Assembly (NCBI GenBank): GCA_947581865.1 | Contig: CANPWA010000014.1 | Location: 1-64,000, forward strand | From: an uncultured Acetatifactor sp. | Lineage (GTDB): Bacteria > Bacillota > Clostridia > Lachnospirales > Lachnospiraceae | DNA length: 64,000 nucleotides | Reading direction: 5' to 3' | Shown here: positions 24,477 through 38,279 of the stretch, piece after piece | Numbering within the stretch: position 1 is the stretch's first letter | Layout: each line of letters opens with the position of its first letter | Program-made: the position numbers and the translations under genes | Notes under the pieces: model-generated | The model's database searches: none | Told to the model about the DNA's origin: nothing | What the model saw: the letters and a program-made list of their open reading frames with translations, nothing else

Positions 24477-26998
24477 CGCTCCCTGATATACGTCACAAAA
24501 TTATTTCCGTTCTCTCTGAGCCATTCCGCGGTGTCGTTCATGCCCTGTTTGGCGAGCGTCCCCGTGGAAGGGTTCATCACCACCACATTATATTCGTTAA
24601 ATCCCGTGATCAACACGGCGTTTCCATCGTTTAAAAGCGCCAGCACCGGAATATCCTGGTTTACATAGTAGAGCATCGCATCCAGGTCACAGCCCGAAAG
24701 GTCCAAAACTTTTACACCTTCCAGATTTTCCTGCAAAATCTCCATAACGGTCTGTCCCTGTGCCAGCAGATAATCCGAATTGCGGATCACTCCCTCGTAT
24801 TTCAGCATCGTATCCAGACAGACTGCGAGACTGTTCTTTTCCTCCGTCACCTCATTCTCCGTGATCGCCATGATCTGATTGCGCGCCATGCGGTTTCCTT
24901 TCAGCCACACGGGGCTGCCATCCTGATTCACAACGATGCCGGAAATGTCATTTGCAAGATTCACCGCCTCGGCGGGAGAACTATAGATTCCCTCCACGCC
25001 ATAAGCGCCATAGACATAATATTTCGGCACATCACTGTCCGTCACAAGCGCCAGCTCCCTGCCGCCCTCAAACACTACTTCCTTCGGGGTCAGGATCTGG
25101 ATGGTCCTGCTGTCGATATCCTTCCTCGTCTGAATCTGCACATACCGCTCATAAGTCTCTATATCCGGCGCCACGATCAGGTATTTCCCGGTCTCATCCT
25201 CCACACTGTTCATGATATGATCCTGGGAGATCTCCACATAACCGTTCTCTCCGCGCTGTACCCTCTCCAGCGTAATCTGATTATCCTCCACGCTGCAGTC
25301 GGTGACATAAATCGTTTCCTGATAATACTCCTTGAGCACGGCACCCGAAGAGTCACAGATACAAATCTTATACATGGGGAAAAAGATCCTTCCGGAACTC
25401 TCACGGTATATATCTTCCTCTCTGGCAACGCCGTAAATGATATCCTCTCCCATAAAGCCCAGCGGCCGGACCGCCTCCCCGGCGCCTGCCATGATGACCT
25501 GCTGTACCTCCGTGTTGAGGTTGCGGACATTGAGCCTGTCACAGTGATAGGTGTCCGCGCCCTCCTGCCATACCAGAATGCGGTTATTATCCGACACCTG
25601 CACACTGTCATCCTGAGCCAGCTCCACCATGGGATAATATGTCTTGCCTTCCAGATCCACGCTGTAAACCACATCCTCAAGAAGAAGATACAGCTTCTGA
25701 TCCCGGTTCACATATAACAACTGCTCCATCTGCGGTCTGAGTACGGCATAATTTTTATTGTAGGGGATATACACATTCTCCTCAATGGTATTGAGCGTGC
25801 TGTCATAGGTATAAATCTGTATGCCGACCTCGCCTTCATGGCGTCCACGGTTCATATACCCATAGACGGCAAAGCACACGTTTCCTCCTTCCGTTACATC
25901 CAGGATCTTAATGGAATGCGCATTGTACATGGCGCGGGTATCTTTAAGACCTTCATCGTAAAAGCGGAAAATGACCGTCAGTTTGTTACTGTCCGCATTA
26001 TAACTGTAGAGCTGATTGTCCACCTCGAACACCACATTGCTGCCGTCCTCGCTCTCCGCCAGGGGAATATCCGTTCCCGTGATACCCAGAAGAATTTTGT
26101 CATTGGCATACATATGCTCCACATCGGGAATCTGGACCATGGTACGCTCATAATCCAAAAGATACATGCGGTCCGTAGTATAGCGGACCCGGAAATGCTC
26201 CTGCATCCGGTAATAGACCCTGTCCTTTGTCCCCCTGCTGGAGACAAAATAATTCACCAGAAAAGATGCCGTCTGCTCCCCGATCTCCGTGAGCCGAATG
26301 ACAGGTTCCGATTCCTCCCTGACATCCAGACTGCCCCAGGTGATCTGTCGAAAGCTGCTGTGGATGTTGACCTTGTGGAAAGAGCTGTTGTCCTCCAGCT
26401 GAGAATTGGTCTCCAGATACTTCGTGAGTTCCTTCGCTGCATCCCTGTCGTAAAGCTTATCGTGAAAATCTTTTACAAAGGCGAGCTTCTCGTCCACAAA
26501 CAGCCCCTCGCTCCAGATAACGCGGGTATAGAAATAAACCGGCTGGTTCTCGTCCAGCGTTAATGTCAGGACCAGGGCATATTCCACATCCCTGTCGATC
26601 AGATCCTTCAGCACGATGTCTGCATAAAGTTTATCCTTGTCCAGGCGAAAATCGGTGATCGGTGTCTTTTCCACGAGACGTTCTCCGTCAAGGCTACGCA
26701 CTTCCATCTCCAGTGCCGTCACATTTCGCCCGTAAGTGTCCGCCTCAAGGACCAGGTCACGGTTTTCCCCCAGCACCGCCACAGTATCCCGCATGGTGGC
26801 AGTATCCATCTCTACCGTATAGCCGTGCAGTTCATTATACCGCATTCCGCCGCGCTGCATGGACAGGACAGGCAGAGTGGCTGCTGCCATCTCCATAGTC
26901 ATATTGTTGTGCCCCTGATTCATTATGCTGCCGGCTGCCGCCAGCGTGACAAAAAACACTGCCAGAAATACTGCCAGTTTGATCATCATTTTTTTCAT
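24473..26998 (-). CDS. Membrane-anchored protein with degenerate C39-like C-terminal domain
   Basis: I do not know a named family. The ATG at 26998 (GGAGCAG upstream) gives 841 residues and overlaps the preceding stop by four bases (ATGA). Residues about 6-25 form one membrane helix (LAVFLAVFFVTLAAAGSIMN); the rest should be outside the cell. The middle 600 residues have repeated beta segments, perhaps a propeller. The last 120 residues resemble a C39-like peptidase (LAVCLDTMLKYEG ... NAVLITGFNEYNVVVMNPST), but the usual CGPxx cysteine and the active-site His before AVLI (Asn here) appear missing. It may therefore bind peptide or cell-wall parts rather than cut. Confidence 0.7.
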   Translation of the reverse strand: MKKMMIKLAVFLAVFFVTLAAAGSIMNQGHNNMTMEMAAATLPVLSMQRGGMRYNELHGYTVEMDTATMRDTVAVLGENRDLVLEADTYGRNVTALEMEVRSLDGERLVEKTPITDFRLDKDKLYADIVLKDLIDRDVEYALVLTLTLDENQPVYFYTRVIWSEGLFVDEKLAFVKDFHDKLYDRDAAKELTKYLETNSQLEDNSSFHKVNIHSSFRQITWGSLDVREESEPVIRLTEIGEQTASFLVNYFVSSRGTKDRVYYRMQEHFRVRYTTDRMYLLDYERTMVQIPDVEHMYANDKILLGITGTDIPLAESEDGSNVVFEVDNQLYSYNADSNKLTVIFRFYDEGLKDTRAMYNAHSIKILDVTEGGNVCFAVYGYMNRGRHEGEVGIQIYTYDSTLNTIEENVYIPYNKNYAVLRPQMEQLLYVNRDQKLYLLLEDVVYSVDLEGKTYYPMVELAQDDSVQVSDNNRILVWQEGADTYHCDRLNVRNLNTEVQQVIMAGAGEAVRPLGFMGEDIIYGVAREEDIYRESSGRIFFPMYKICICDSSGAVLKEYYQETIYVTDCSVEDNQITLERVQRGENGYVEISQDHIMNSVEDETGKYLIVAPDIETYERYVQIQTRKDIDSRTIQILTPKEVVFEGGRELALVTDSDVPKYYVYGAYGVEGIYSSPAEAVNLANDISGIVVNQDGSPVWLKGNRMARNQIMAITENEVTEEKNSLAVCLDTMLKYEGVIRNSDYLLAQGQTVMEILQENLEGVKVLDLSGCDLDAMLYYVNQDIPVLALLNDGNAVLITGFNEYNVVVMNPSTGTLAKQGMNDTAEWLRENGNNFVTYIRER

Positions 26999-28123
26999 TT
27001 TAACAACTGCTCCAATGTGGGTGTCACATGCAGAAACTCTGTCACACCCTGAATGTCCCCGCACAAAGATTTTGCCTTCATTCCCGTCCTGTCCCTCTTT
27101 ACCGCGCGTATCAGGAGATTTTTGGGAGTGTGCTCCATATCGATAAACTCCAGGATCTGCGTTTCATATCCCTGCTGTTCCAAAAGATCTGCCCGCAGGG
27201 CATCCGTCACAAGGGCAGCCATGCGCTCCCTGATCACCCCGTACTTTAACAGCGGCTGAAGCGCTTCACAGCGTATCTGCCCGTTTAACTCATGCTGACA
27301 GCAGGGCACCGCCAGAATGACCTTTGCACCCCACTTCACTGCCTTGTCCAGTGCATAGTCCGTCGCCTTGTCACAGGCGTGGAGACTCACCACCATATCG
27401 ACGCTGTCCGCTCCCGCATAGGTGCTTATATCCCCTTTTTCAAAATGCAGATCCCCTGCATAGCGGAGTTCCTCCGCCAGCGCGTTACAGCGGTCTATAA
27501 CATCCTCCTTGAGATCCAGCCCGGTGATCTGAACTGCCCTGTTCCGCATTTTATGAAGATAATAATAAATCTATAATGCGGATTTTTCTGTCCGCAGGCA
27601 GCTCTTTCATCACATCCTCAATAAACTCCAGATAACGGTTGATCTGACGGAATTTACCGTACTTTGCCTTTGTGATTCTGCCGTCGGGAGTCTGCACCCC
27701 CAGCTTTACCAGAAAATCCACAGGCACCCCCTCCGGCAGAATATATTGTCTGCTGCGATCGTGAGAGAGCCTGTCATCCAAAGCCCGGGCGTTATCCGGA
27801 ACTCTGTTTTTGGTCTTCACGGTCACTTTTCCCTTTTTGCTCACCAGTACCGTCGCCTCCAGCCTGTCCGACACAAAGACTCCCTGTTTAAAAAGCTTCT
27901 CCAGACAGTAAAGGATGTACTGCTGCATGTCCTTTTTCACCAGATTTTCATGGAACACCTGTGTGCCCTTGTACAATGTTTTCTGAAAAAACAGTTCTCC
28001 CTTTAAGAGCACAGGGCGCACCTTTAGCCTGGTGCCCTGTGCTTCATCACGGGTGTTGCTCAACACGATTTGTTGTAAATCTATACTTAAACTTTCTTCT
28101 ATCAGCCTGTTCAACTCATCCAA
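26995..28123 (-). pseudogene. Class I SAM-dependent methyltransferase, broken by an internal deletion
   Basis: Two adjacent frames are the two halves of one methyltransferase of about 390 residues. The upstream half (28123-27551) carries the N-terminal domain and runs up to RKIRIID, where it shifts into LLLSS and stops. The downstream half (27549-26995) reads KMRNRAVQITGLDLKEDVI and continues through motif II/III to VVSLHACDKATDYAL and a Cys-Cys-Gln-His motif (VPCCQHE). At the junction the other frame reads YYYLHKMRN, the normal continuation. What is missing is the DxGxGxS SAM loop between them, roughly a dozen codons. A deletion with frameshift is the simplest reading; an assembly error is possible. 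Confidence 0.7.
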
Positions 28124-28536
28124 AGATTTGTTCCTCTTTTGCCTCCGTGCCGCCGCTTATATACCTCGTTGCACACAAGCACCTGAATCATATCAAGAAT
28201 CCACGCCCATTTTTCAGCCGGCGTCCGCTGTTCCTCGGGAAGCTCGCTGTCCTCGTTCTGAAGGATTTTTACCATGCTCTCCGACATCCTGCGCATGCCT
28301 CCATAATCGGGGTACTCGTCGTATATCATGCTGCCCTCGTAATCCATTCGGTCTAAGATCTCGGCGACCCTGCGTTGAAACCGTTTTACTTCTGCGGGAT
28401 ACACCTGCTGCAGATATTCCATATCCTGCAATAACTCCTGCTCCCGGCTGCCTCCCAGATACCCCGGGTATGACATATAGAAGGGCAGGGGAAGCTGGCT
28501 GGGAAAGCTGTGTATCAATCTCGGCTTTACATCCAT
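28111..28536 (-). CDS. Conserved unknown protein, 141 residues
   Basis: Not recognised. Start chosen at the ATG 28536 (AAAGG upstream), MDVKPRLIHSFPSQLPLPFY. No signal peptide or membrane helix. It is rich in Tyr, Glu and Met, with a predicted helical middle (EYLQQVYPAEVKRFQRRVAEILDRM) and a motif YDEYPDYGGMRRMSESMV. It overlaps the broken methyltransferase start by 13 bp and precedes it in the same operon. Confidence 0.65.
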   Translation of the reverse strand: MDVKPRLIHSFPSQLPLPFYMSYPGYLGGSREQELLQDMEYLQQVYPAEVKRFQRRVAEILDRMDYEGSMIYDEYPDYGGMRRMSESMVKILQNEDSELPEEQRTPAEKWAWILDMIQVLVCNEVYKRRHGGKRGTNLWMS

Positions 28537-28591
28537 ATGTGGTGCCTTTCCGACGCTTTTGTATAACTTATGCACCGGCAAAACGGAATGT

Positions 28592-28625
28592 GAAAGCTCC
28601 CGGGTACACATTTCCCGAGAGCTTC
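28592..28625 (-). terminator. Stem-loop after atpC
   Basis: On the minus strand GAAGCTCTCGGG and CCCGGGAGCTTTC form a strong stem just past the atpC stop. The T-run after it is poor, so it may be an attenuating hairpin or an RNA 3' end rather than a full terminator. Confidence 0.45.
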
Positions 28626-28636
28626 CCCTCTCCTGA

Positions 28637-29044
28637 TCATTTTAACACTTCAATTCTTGCAACTGCCCTGAGGAGCGCCGTCTCGGCACGGGCGATATCC
28701 GTCTCGGGCGTCCTGCTTGCAAGACGCTCCTTCGCTCGGTTCATCGCATCCTCCGCACGCTGCTCGTCAATCTCATTGGGCCATTCGATGATTTCCGCCA
28801 AAATGGTGACTCCATCCGGCAGAATCTCCGCAAATCCGGCATGGAGAGCCGCTTCCTTCTCCTCGCCGCCCTTTTCGCTGATAACCAGAATCCCCGGCTT
28901 CACGATGACGGTCATGGGAATATGCCCCGGAAGGACACCGATCTCGCCCTCCGTGGTGTTAAACTCCACCATCTCTGCATCGCCTTCATAGAACAGTCTG
29001 TCCGGAGTGATGATGCGCAGATGAAAATTTTGATTGTCTGCCAT
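28637..29044 (-). CDS. atpC: F-type ATP synthase subunit epsilon
   Basis: 135-residue central-stalk subunit that couples gamma to the c ring and can inhibit ATP hydrolysis. The N-terminal beta sandwich (LRIITPDRLFYEGDAEMVEF, GEIGVLPGHIPM) and C-terminal helical hairpin are visible. Last gene of the atp operon, 19 bp after atpD. Confidence 0.96.
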   Translation of the reverse strand: MADNQNFHLRIITPDRLFYEGDAEMVEFNTTEGEIGVLPGHIPMTVIVKPGILVISEKGGEEKEAALHAGFAEILPDGVTILAEIIEWPNEIDEQRAEDAMNRAKERLASRTPETDIARAETALLRAVARIEVLK

Positions 29045-29063
29045 GTGATCAGTCCTTTCCCTC

Positions 29064-31339
<2,276 letters not shown>

Positions 31340-31375
31340 AGACTACTCCTATCTGCCGCCCAAAGCGGCAAGGGA

Positions 31376-32911
<1,536 letters not shown>

Positions 32912-33484
32912 TCAACCGAGCTGAATTTGTAATAATTGTCTTTTCAAATCATTCAACTTTGTGCGGACACTGCTGTCCACCACTCTGTCATTGATGCGGA
33001 TGACCATACCCCCGACCAGGGATCCGTCCACCTGAAAATCCGATTCGATACTCTGATAGGAAGTCGTCTCCAAAAGTCTTTTCACTGTTGCCGTCTTCTG
33101 CTCATCCGTGAGTTCCACAGCGGAGGTGATGTGCGCCACACCAATTCCTTTTTCTTCCTTGACCCTGTCGATGAAATACCGGAAAATATCCTGTAATTCG
33201 CCGTAGCGCTCCTTGCGGATCACAATTTCCATAAGCCCCGCAAGCTCGTCGCTCACTCTGCCCCGGAACACTTTGCCGATTACCTCCAGTTTCTCCTGCT
33301 TGGGGATGCCGGGATGGCACATCAGCTTGTCGAACTCCACATTTTCCTGAAGGATCCTGCTGACCTGCCGCACTTCCTCGAGCAGTTCATCCGCTTTTGC
33401 GGATACGCGTTCACCGTCGATCCGGCTTTCCATGGCAATATCAAACAGGGCCTGCCCATATGTCTTAGAAACTAACTTAGCCAT
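32912..33484 (-). CDS. atpH: F-type ATP synthase subunit delta
   Basis: Peripheral-stalk subunit joining F1 to the b subunits, 190 residues. The C-terminal signature VDGSLVGGMVIRINDRVVDSS is clear. Its start overlaps the end of atpF by 13 bp, so translation is coupled. Confidence 0.95.
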   Translation of the reverse strand: MAKLVSKTYGQALFDIAMESRIDGERVSAKADELLEEVRQVSRILQENVEFDKLMCHPGIPKQEKLEVIGKVFRGRVSDELAGLMEIVIRKERYGELQDIFRYFIDRVKEEKGIGVAHITSAVELTDEQKTATVKRLLETTSYQSIESDFQVDGSLVGGMVIRINDRVVDSSVRTKLNDLKRQLLQIQLG

Positions 33485-34014
33485 GTATCCTCACCCATTT
33501 CCTTGAGAGTCTCATCGATCAGTCTGTCCTGATCCGCTGCATCCATGGATACGGCAACCATTTTGCCTGCCATCAGGGAAGCCACGGAGATGATCTCCGT
33601 CTTTACCTCGTCGGACAGCTTCTTTTTCTCCAGATCCGCCTCCACGCGGGCTCTGTCCATAATGCGGGCGGCTTCCTCCTTCGCCTCGGCAATGATCTGG
33701 TTCTCCCCGGCAAGCGCTTTTCTGCGCGCATCGCTCAGAATACCTTCCGCCTCCTTGTCAATGTCCCGAAGCTTTGCCTCGTACTCTTCTCGCAGGCGTT
33801 CTGCCTCTTCCATGTCTGTCCGCGCATCCTCCAGTTCGTTCTTGATTTTCGCCTGGCGGTCTGCCATCATTTTGCGCGCCGGGTTAAACAGGAAGTAGCT
33901 CATTACGGCAAACAGTACAAAGACGGCTATGATCGTCAGAGTGGAATCGGCAAGCAGCTGCCAGTCGATGCCAAACATTCTGTCATAGGTCTCTGCTGCG
34001 GTTAATAGTATCAT
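33472..34014 (-). CDS. atpF: F-type ATP synthase subunit b
   Basis: Peripheral stalk, 180 residues. One membrane helix near residues 22-45 (TLTIIAVFVLFAVMSYFLF) followed by a long charged coiled coil (RKMMADRQAKIKNELEDART and onward). The start at 34014 follows AAAGGAGGCAGAA. Confidence 0.95.
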   Translation of the reverse strand: MILLTAAETYDRMFGIDWQLLADSTLTIIAVFVLFAVMSYFLFNPARKMMADRQAKIKNELEDARTDMEEAERLREEYEAKLRDIDKEAEGILSDARRKALAGENQIIAEAKEEAARIMDRARVEADLEKKKLSDEVKTEIISVASLMAGKMVAVSMDAADQDRLIDETLKEMGEDTWLS

Positions 34015-34048
34015 TTCTGCCTCCTTTCCGGTATTTTATTACCGTGTC

Positions 34049-35070
<1,022 letters not shown>

Positions 35071-35101
35071 ATTCTCACCTCCTTACCATATTTTCACTCT
35101 T

Positions 35102-35572
35102 TTACCTCTCCTCCTCGAGCGGCTGTGGAACCGGATCCGTCTCGTGGAATAATCGGTTGTAAAACTTATGAATAAACGGCTGTGAGTACACCGCTATTTT
35201 CATTATGAGCAGATAACCCAGACAGAGCACCACCGGATTGAGCATCCCTGCCACCGCAGAGACCGTCAGGATCACCGCAACCGCCACATAGCGGATAAGA
35301 TATCCTCTGAAGATCAGCTTTGTGGCAGTCCCCTCATCAAAATCCAGCGCCCTGTCCAAAACCTTCTGCATATGCGCCACGGAGACCAGCACCAAAAGGA
35401 AAGCCATCCAGATGCAGAAACACCATTCCCACCGGGAAATCTCCCATAAACTCAGAGGAAGCACAAATCCTGCCGCCGTTGCAGGGATCGTCCAGAGCAA
35501 AGCCCCGGTGTGGACTTCCAGCACGGTTCTGTTCCTATTTTTGAGTATCTCGATGATTCTCACCGGAAGCAT
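35102..35572 (-). CDS. atpI: ATP synthase subunit I-like membrane protein
   Basis: 156 residues from the ATG at 35572 (MLPVRIIEILKNRN), which has GGAAGGAG just upstream; longer frames exist without a site. Four hydrophobic segments. Position before atpB and the size fit the ATP synthase I family, which helps c-ring assembly. Sequence similarity is weak by eye. Overlaps the previous gene by 38 bp. Confidence 0.7.
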   Translation of the reverse strand: MLPVRIIEILKNRNRTVLEVHTGALLWTIPATAAGFVLPLSLWEISRWEWCFCIWMAFLLVLVSVAHMQKVLDRALDFDEGTATKLIFRGYLIRYVAVAVILTVSAVAGMLNPVVLCLGYLLIMKIAVYSQPFIHKFYNRLFHETDPVPQPLEEER

Positions 35573-35825
35573 CAGGCTCCTTCCCATCGTCCGTATCCAA
35601 GAGTCTTTTCGCCATGCGGTAAATATTCTGCGCGCCGGCGATCGCCCCCACAAAAAACAGCAGTATCGTCCAAAAGGAAGTGTGGTACTTATTGTCCAGC
35701 CAGATACCCAGAGCAGACATCATACCGATGGGCACCAGCATATTGATGCCAAACTGCGTGATCAGAACCATGGATCGGTACACGCTTTTGTCATACTTCG
35801 GGTTGCCCTTCCGACTCTGAGTCAT
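35535..35825 (-). CDS. atpZ: AtpZ/AtpI-family small membrane protein
   Basis: 96 residues with two membrane helices (LITQFGINMLVPIGMMSALG and FWTILLFFVGAIAGAQNIYR), the layout of AtpZ/AtpI proteins often found first in clostridial atp operons. In other species AtpZ and AtpI form a magnesium/calcium channel or aid c-ring assembly. First gene of this operon. Confidence 0.8.
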   Translation of the reverse strand: MTQSRKGNPKYDKSVYRSMVLITQFGINMLVPIGMMSALGIWLDNKYHTSFWTILLFFVGAIAGAQNIYRMAKRLLDTDDGKEPDASGENHRDTQK

Positions 35826-35906
35826 GGATTCTCCTTCCCGTTTCCTATGTCGATAACTAACTGCTAATAATTATACCCATTTTTCCAAAAATTGTCTACC
35901 AAAATA

Positions 35907-35935
35907 TTGACTTGTATATCCGGGGGGTTTAGTAT
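35907..35935 (+). promoter_or_regulatory. Promoter of the DUF402 gene
   Basis: TTGACT, 17-base spacer, TAGTAT, ending 38 bp before the start codon. Confidence 0.45.
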
Positions 35936-35973
35936 TTTACAAAAGGCACGTTTGTGTTCAAAGGAGGACCCCC

Positions 35974-36459
35974 ATGGAGAAGGCTTCGGAATTAAAACTA
36001 TTTCGCAAACGATATATTCCTGCCGGCTGCATTCCCCTGAAAGATGATGTGATCGTGGAGCAAACTGACGACTATATCCTCACCACATGGCACACCATCA
36101 ATCCCAAGACGGCTTTCGACCACGGCAGCTCCTGTTATCTTCTGAACGAGGGTGTCAAGATCAGCAAGTTTTACCGCCACGACGGCTCCCTCCTATACTG
36201 GTACTGCGATATCGTGGAGTATGACTGGACCGGGGAAGACACGCTCACCGTCACCGATCTTCTGGCGGACATGATCGTCTACCCCGACGGTCACATGAAA
36301 GTGGTGGATTTGGACGAGCTCGCCGAGGCGTTGGAGAAGGGGCTGATCACCCAGCGTCAGGCGACCACCGCCCTGCGGTGCCTGAACAATCTGCTCACAA
36401 TGCTGTACCGCGATAAGTTTGACCGTTTTCAGGCAATATTAAACGGGAAGGGGCTTTGA
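35974..36459 (+). CDS. DUF402-domain protein
   Basis: 161 residues, DUF402 fold (related to FomD/YgaC nucleoside-phosphate phosphatases). Conserved acidic/aromatic motifs are visible: WYCDIVEYDWTGEDTLTVTD, then the metal-binding DLLADMIVYPDGHMKVVDLDE. A hydrolase of nucleoside di- or triphosphates is likely from the family; the exact substrate is unknown. AAGGAGG precedes the ATG. Divergent from the atp operon. Its last codons lie inside the shared terminator stem. Confidence 0.85.
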   Translation: MEKASELKLFRKRYIPAGCIPLKDDVIVEQTDDYILTTWHTINPKTAFDHGSSCYLLNEGVKISKFYRHDGSLLYWYCDIVEYDWTGEDTLTVTDLLADMIVYPDGHMKVVDLDELAEALEKGLITQRQATTALRCLNNLLTMLYRDKFDRFQAILNGKGL

Positions 36460-36474
36460 CTTCCCCTTCCCGTT
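36442..36474. terminator. Bidirectional terminator
   Basis: AACGGGAAGGGG pairs perfectly with CCCCTTCCCGTT around a nine-base loop, with TTTATCTTTT on the plus side and AATATT on the other. It separates the convergent DUF402 and SleB-like genes. Confidence 0.85.
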
Positions 36475-36505
36475 TTATCTTTTGTACACCGGAACACACC
36501 GGATA

Positions 36506-37693
36506 TCAATAAAAGACATGACCACCGATGTTGATACCGGTCAGCCCGTCTATGGGCGTCCTGAAAAATACACAGTTCCCTACATTCGTCACTCCTGCCA
36601 TGGCCTCGTCCGCCGCCTGATAACATTCCAGAGTCGCCCTGTTGTTCGCAAGCGCCAGACTCAGCCTGCCGCTTGCCACTGGCGAAAACTGTCTGTTCTG
36701 ATAGATGACACCCACCACGCTGTCCGGAAACTTGGCGCTCAATACGCGGTTGATGACCACCGCACCCACGGCCAGTTTCCCCTCATAGGGTTCCGCACCC
36801 GCCTCACAATAGATCAGATTGGCAAGCAGATATCGGTCTCCCTCCGCAAAAGTGATTTCTGAGATATCCCGCCATTCTCCCTCTGCGGCTTCTTTGGAGA
36901 GAGCCAGCTCCTTGGCGAGTTCCTGCCTGAGATAATCAATATCCTCTTCCTTTTTCCTGATCTCCTCCTCATATTCCCATGCCTGCTGTTCAGCGTCGGT
37001 AATCTGCCCCTCATAGTTTGTGATGGACTTTGAGGTCTGGCTGATCAGCCCTGCAACCTTATTCTTCTCCGCCTCCGCAGTGGTCTTTAAATTTTTCAGA
37101 TCTGCATTCTCCTGCTGCAGGGAAGCTTCATGCTCCTCTATCAGACGGCGGTTTTCCTGAAATTCCGTGAGTTTTAAATGCTGATATTCCGAAATCTTCT
37201 CATATCCGTCCGCCATGTTCAGCATATCGGAAAAGCTGCCCTCACAAAACATCGCCCCTATGAAGGCATTGAGCTGGTTGACATCGTTGTGCTCATACAT
37301 CTTGCGCACCCGCTGCACCATATCGGCATATTGCTTTTCCTCCGTCTCCCTCGCCTCGTTCAGCGCCGTCTGGGTGTCGGAGATCTCCTTTTCTTTGTCT
37401 GATATCTGTTCTTCCAGATCTGCCAGATTATCACTGATCCGGGTAAGCTGGGTATCCAGCTTGTTCAATTCACCCTTCAGCGTATTCTGCTTCCCCTTCA
37501 TGTCATCAATACCTTCTTGTATCTCGTCGCGCTTGTTTTCCAAGTCGTTCCGTTCCTGCTGTGCCTGGTCCAGCCTGTCACGGATACTGGTCGCCCGAAC
37601 CTGCATCGGTGCGGATACTTCCCCGTTTCCCGCCAGATTTACCACAAGCGCAAAAATCATGACAGCCGTCACTGCCCGCCTTGTGTATCTCAA
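36506..37693 (-). CDS. Secreted SleB-like cell wall hydrolase with coiled coil
   Basis: 395 residues from a TTG at 37693, chosen because GAGGAG lies six bases upstream; another in-frame TTG at 37714 lacks spacing. The N-terminus is a signal peptide (AVTAVMIFALVVNLAGNG). Residues about 35-260 are a long coiled coil. The C-terminal 120 residues are the SleB/Hydrolase_2 domain with the probable catalytic Glu in IYCEAGAEPYEGKLAVGAVV. The coiled coil resembles that of FtsEX-activated wall hydrolases. Likely acts on peptidoglycan in division, growth or spore germination. Co-directional with the dCMP deaminase gene, whose stop lies 11 bp before this start. Confidence 0.85.
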   Translation of the reverse strand: MRYTRRAVTAVMIFALVVNLAGNGEVSAPMQVRATSIRDRLDQAQQERNDLENKRDEIQEGIDDMKGKQNTLKGELNKLDTQLTRISDNLADLEEQISDKEKEISDTQTALNEARETEEKQYADMVQRVRKMYEHNDVNQLNAFIGAMFCEGSFSDMLNMADGYEKISEYQHLKLTEFQENRRLIEEHEASLQQENADLKNLKTTAEAEKNKVAGLISQTSKSITNYEGQITDAEQQAWEYEEEIRKKEEDIDYLRQELAKELALSKEAAEGEWRDISEITFAEGDRYLLANLIYCEAGAEPYEGKLAVGAVVINRVLSAKFPDSVVGVIYQNRQFSPVASGRLSLALANNRATLECYQAADEAMAGVTNVGNCVFFRTPIDGLTGINIGGHVFY

Positions 37694-37703
37694 TTTTTTC
37701 TCC

Positions 37704-38225
37704 TCATAATTCAATCTCTATTTTTCGTCCGGAATTTTTGTAGGCGATACAGGATACCCCCGCCGCCTCAAACATCCTCTTGGAAGCCAGGTTTGCCGGC
37801 GTTCCAAGATATTTGTCGCTGGCATACACTACCGTCTTGATCCCGGCCTGGATGATCGCCTTCGCACATTCATTACACGGGAAAAGCGACACATACATTT
37901 TGGTTCCCTCCAGCGAACCGCCCCGGTAATTCAGGATGGCATTCAGCTCCCCGTGGGTCACGAAGGCGTATTTTGTCTCCAGCGTCTCCCCTTCCCTGTC
38001 CCAGGGAAAATCGTCATCGGAGCATCCACAGGGAAATCCGTTGTATCCCATGGACAATATCTTGTTGTCCTGTCCTACAATGCAGGCTCCCACCTGTGTG
38101 TTGGGATCTTTGGAACGCATCCCCGACAGATGGGCGACACCCATAAAATACTCATCCCAGCTGATATAGTCCGCGCGTTTATGCGTTTTCGGACGGATCC
38201 TGACCCTTTCCTCTTGTGTACTCAT
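37704..38225 (-). CDS. dCMP deaminase family protein
   Basis: 173 residues, zinc-dependent deaminase. The HGELNAIL motif supplies the zinc His and catalytic Glu; PCNECAKAIIQ supplies the two zinc Cys. Converts dCMP to dUMP for dTMP synthesis in the usual family member; ComEB in competence operons is a relative. The N-terminal SWDEYFMGVAHLSGMRSKDP is typical. Confidence 0.9.
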   Translation of the reverse strand: MSTQEERVRIRPKTHKRADYISWDEYFMGVAHLSGMRSKDPNTQVGACIVGQDNKILSMGYNGFPCGCSDDDFPWDREGETLETKYAFVTHGELNAILNYRGGSLEGTKMYVSLFPCNECAKAIIQAGIKTVVYASDKYLGTPANLASKRMFEAAGVSCIAYKNSGRKIEIEL

Positions 38226-38279
38226 CTTTTATCCCCTTGTTCCTCTTATTACCTGATACCGGACCGCCGCCGGGTTTTT

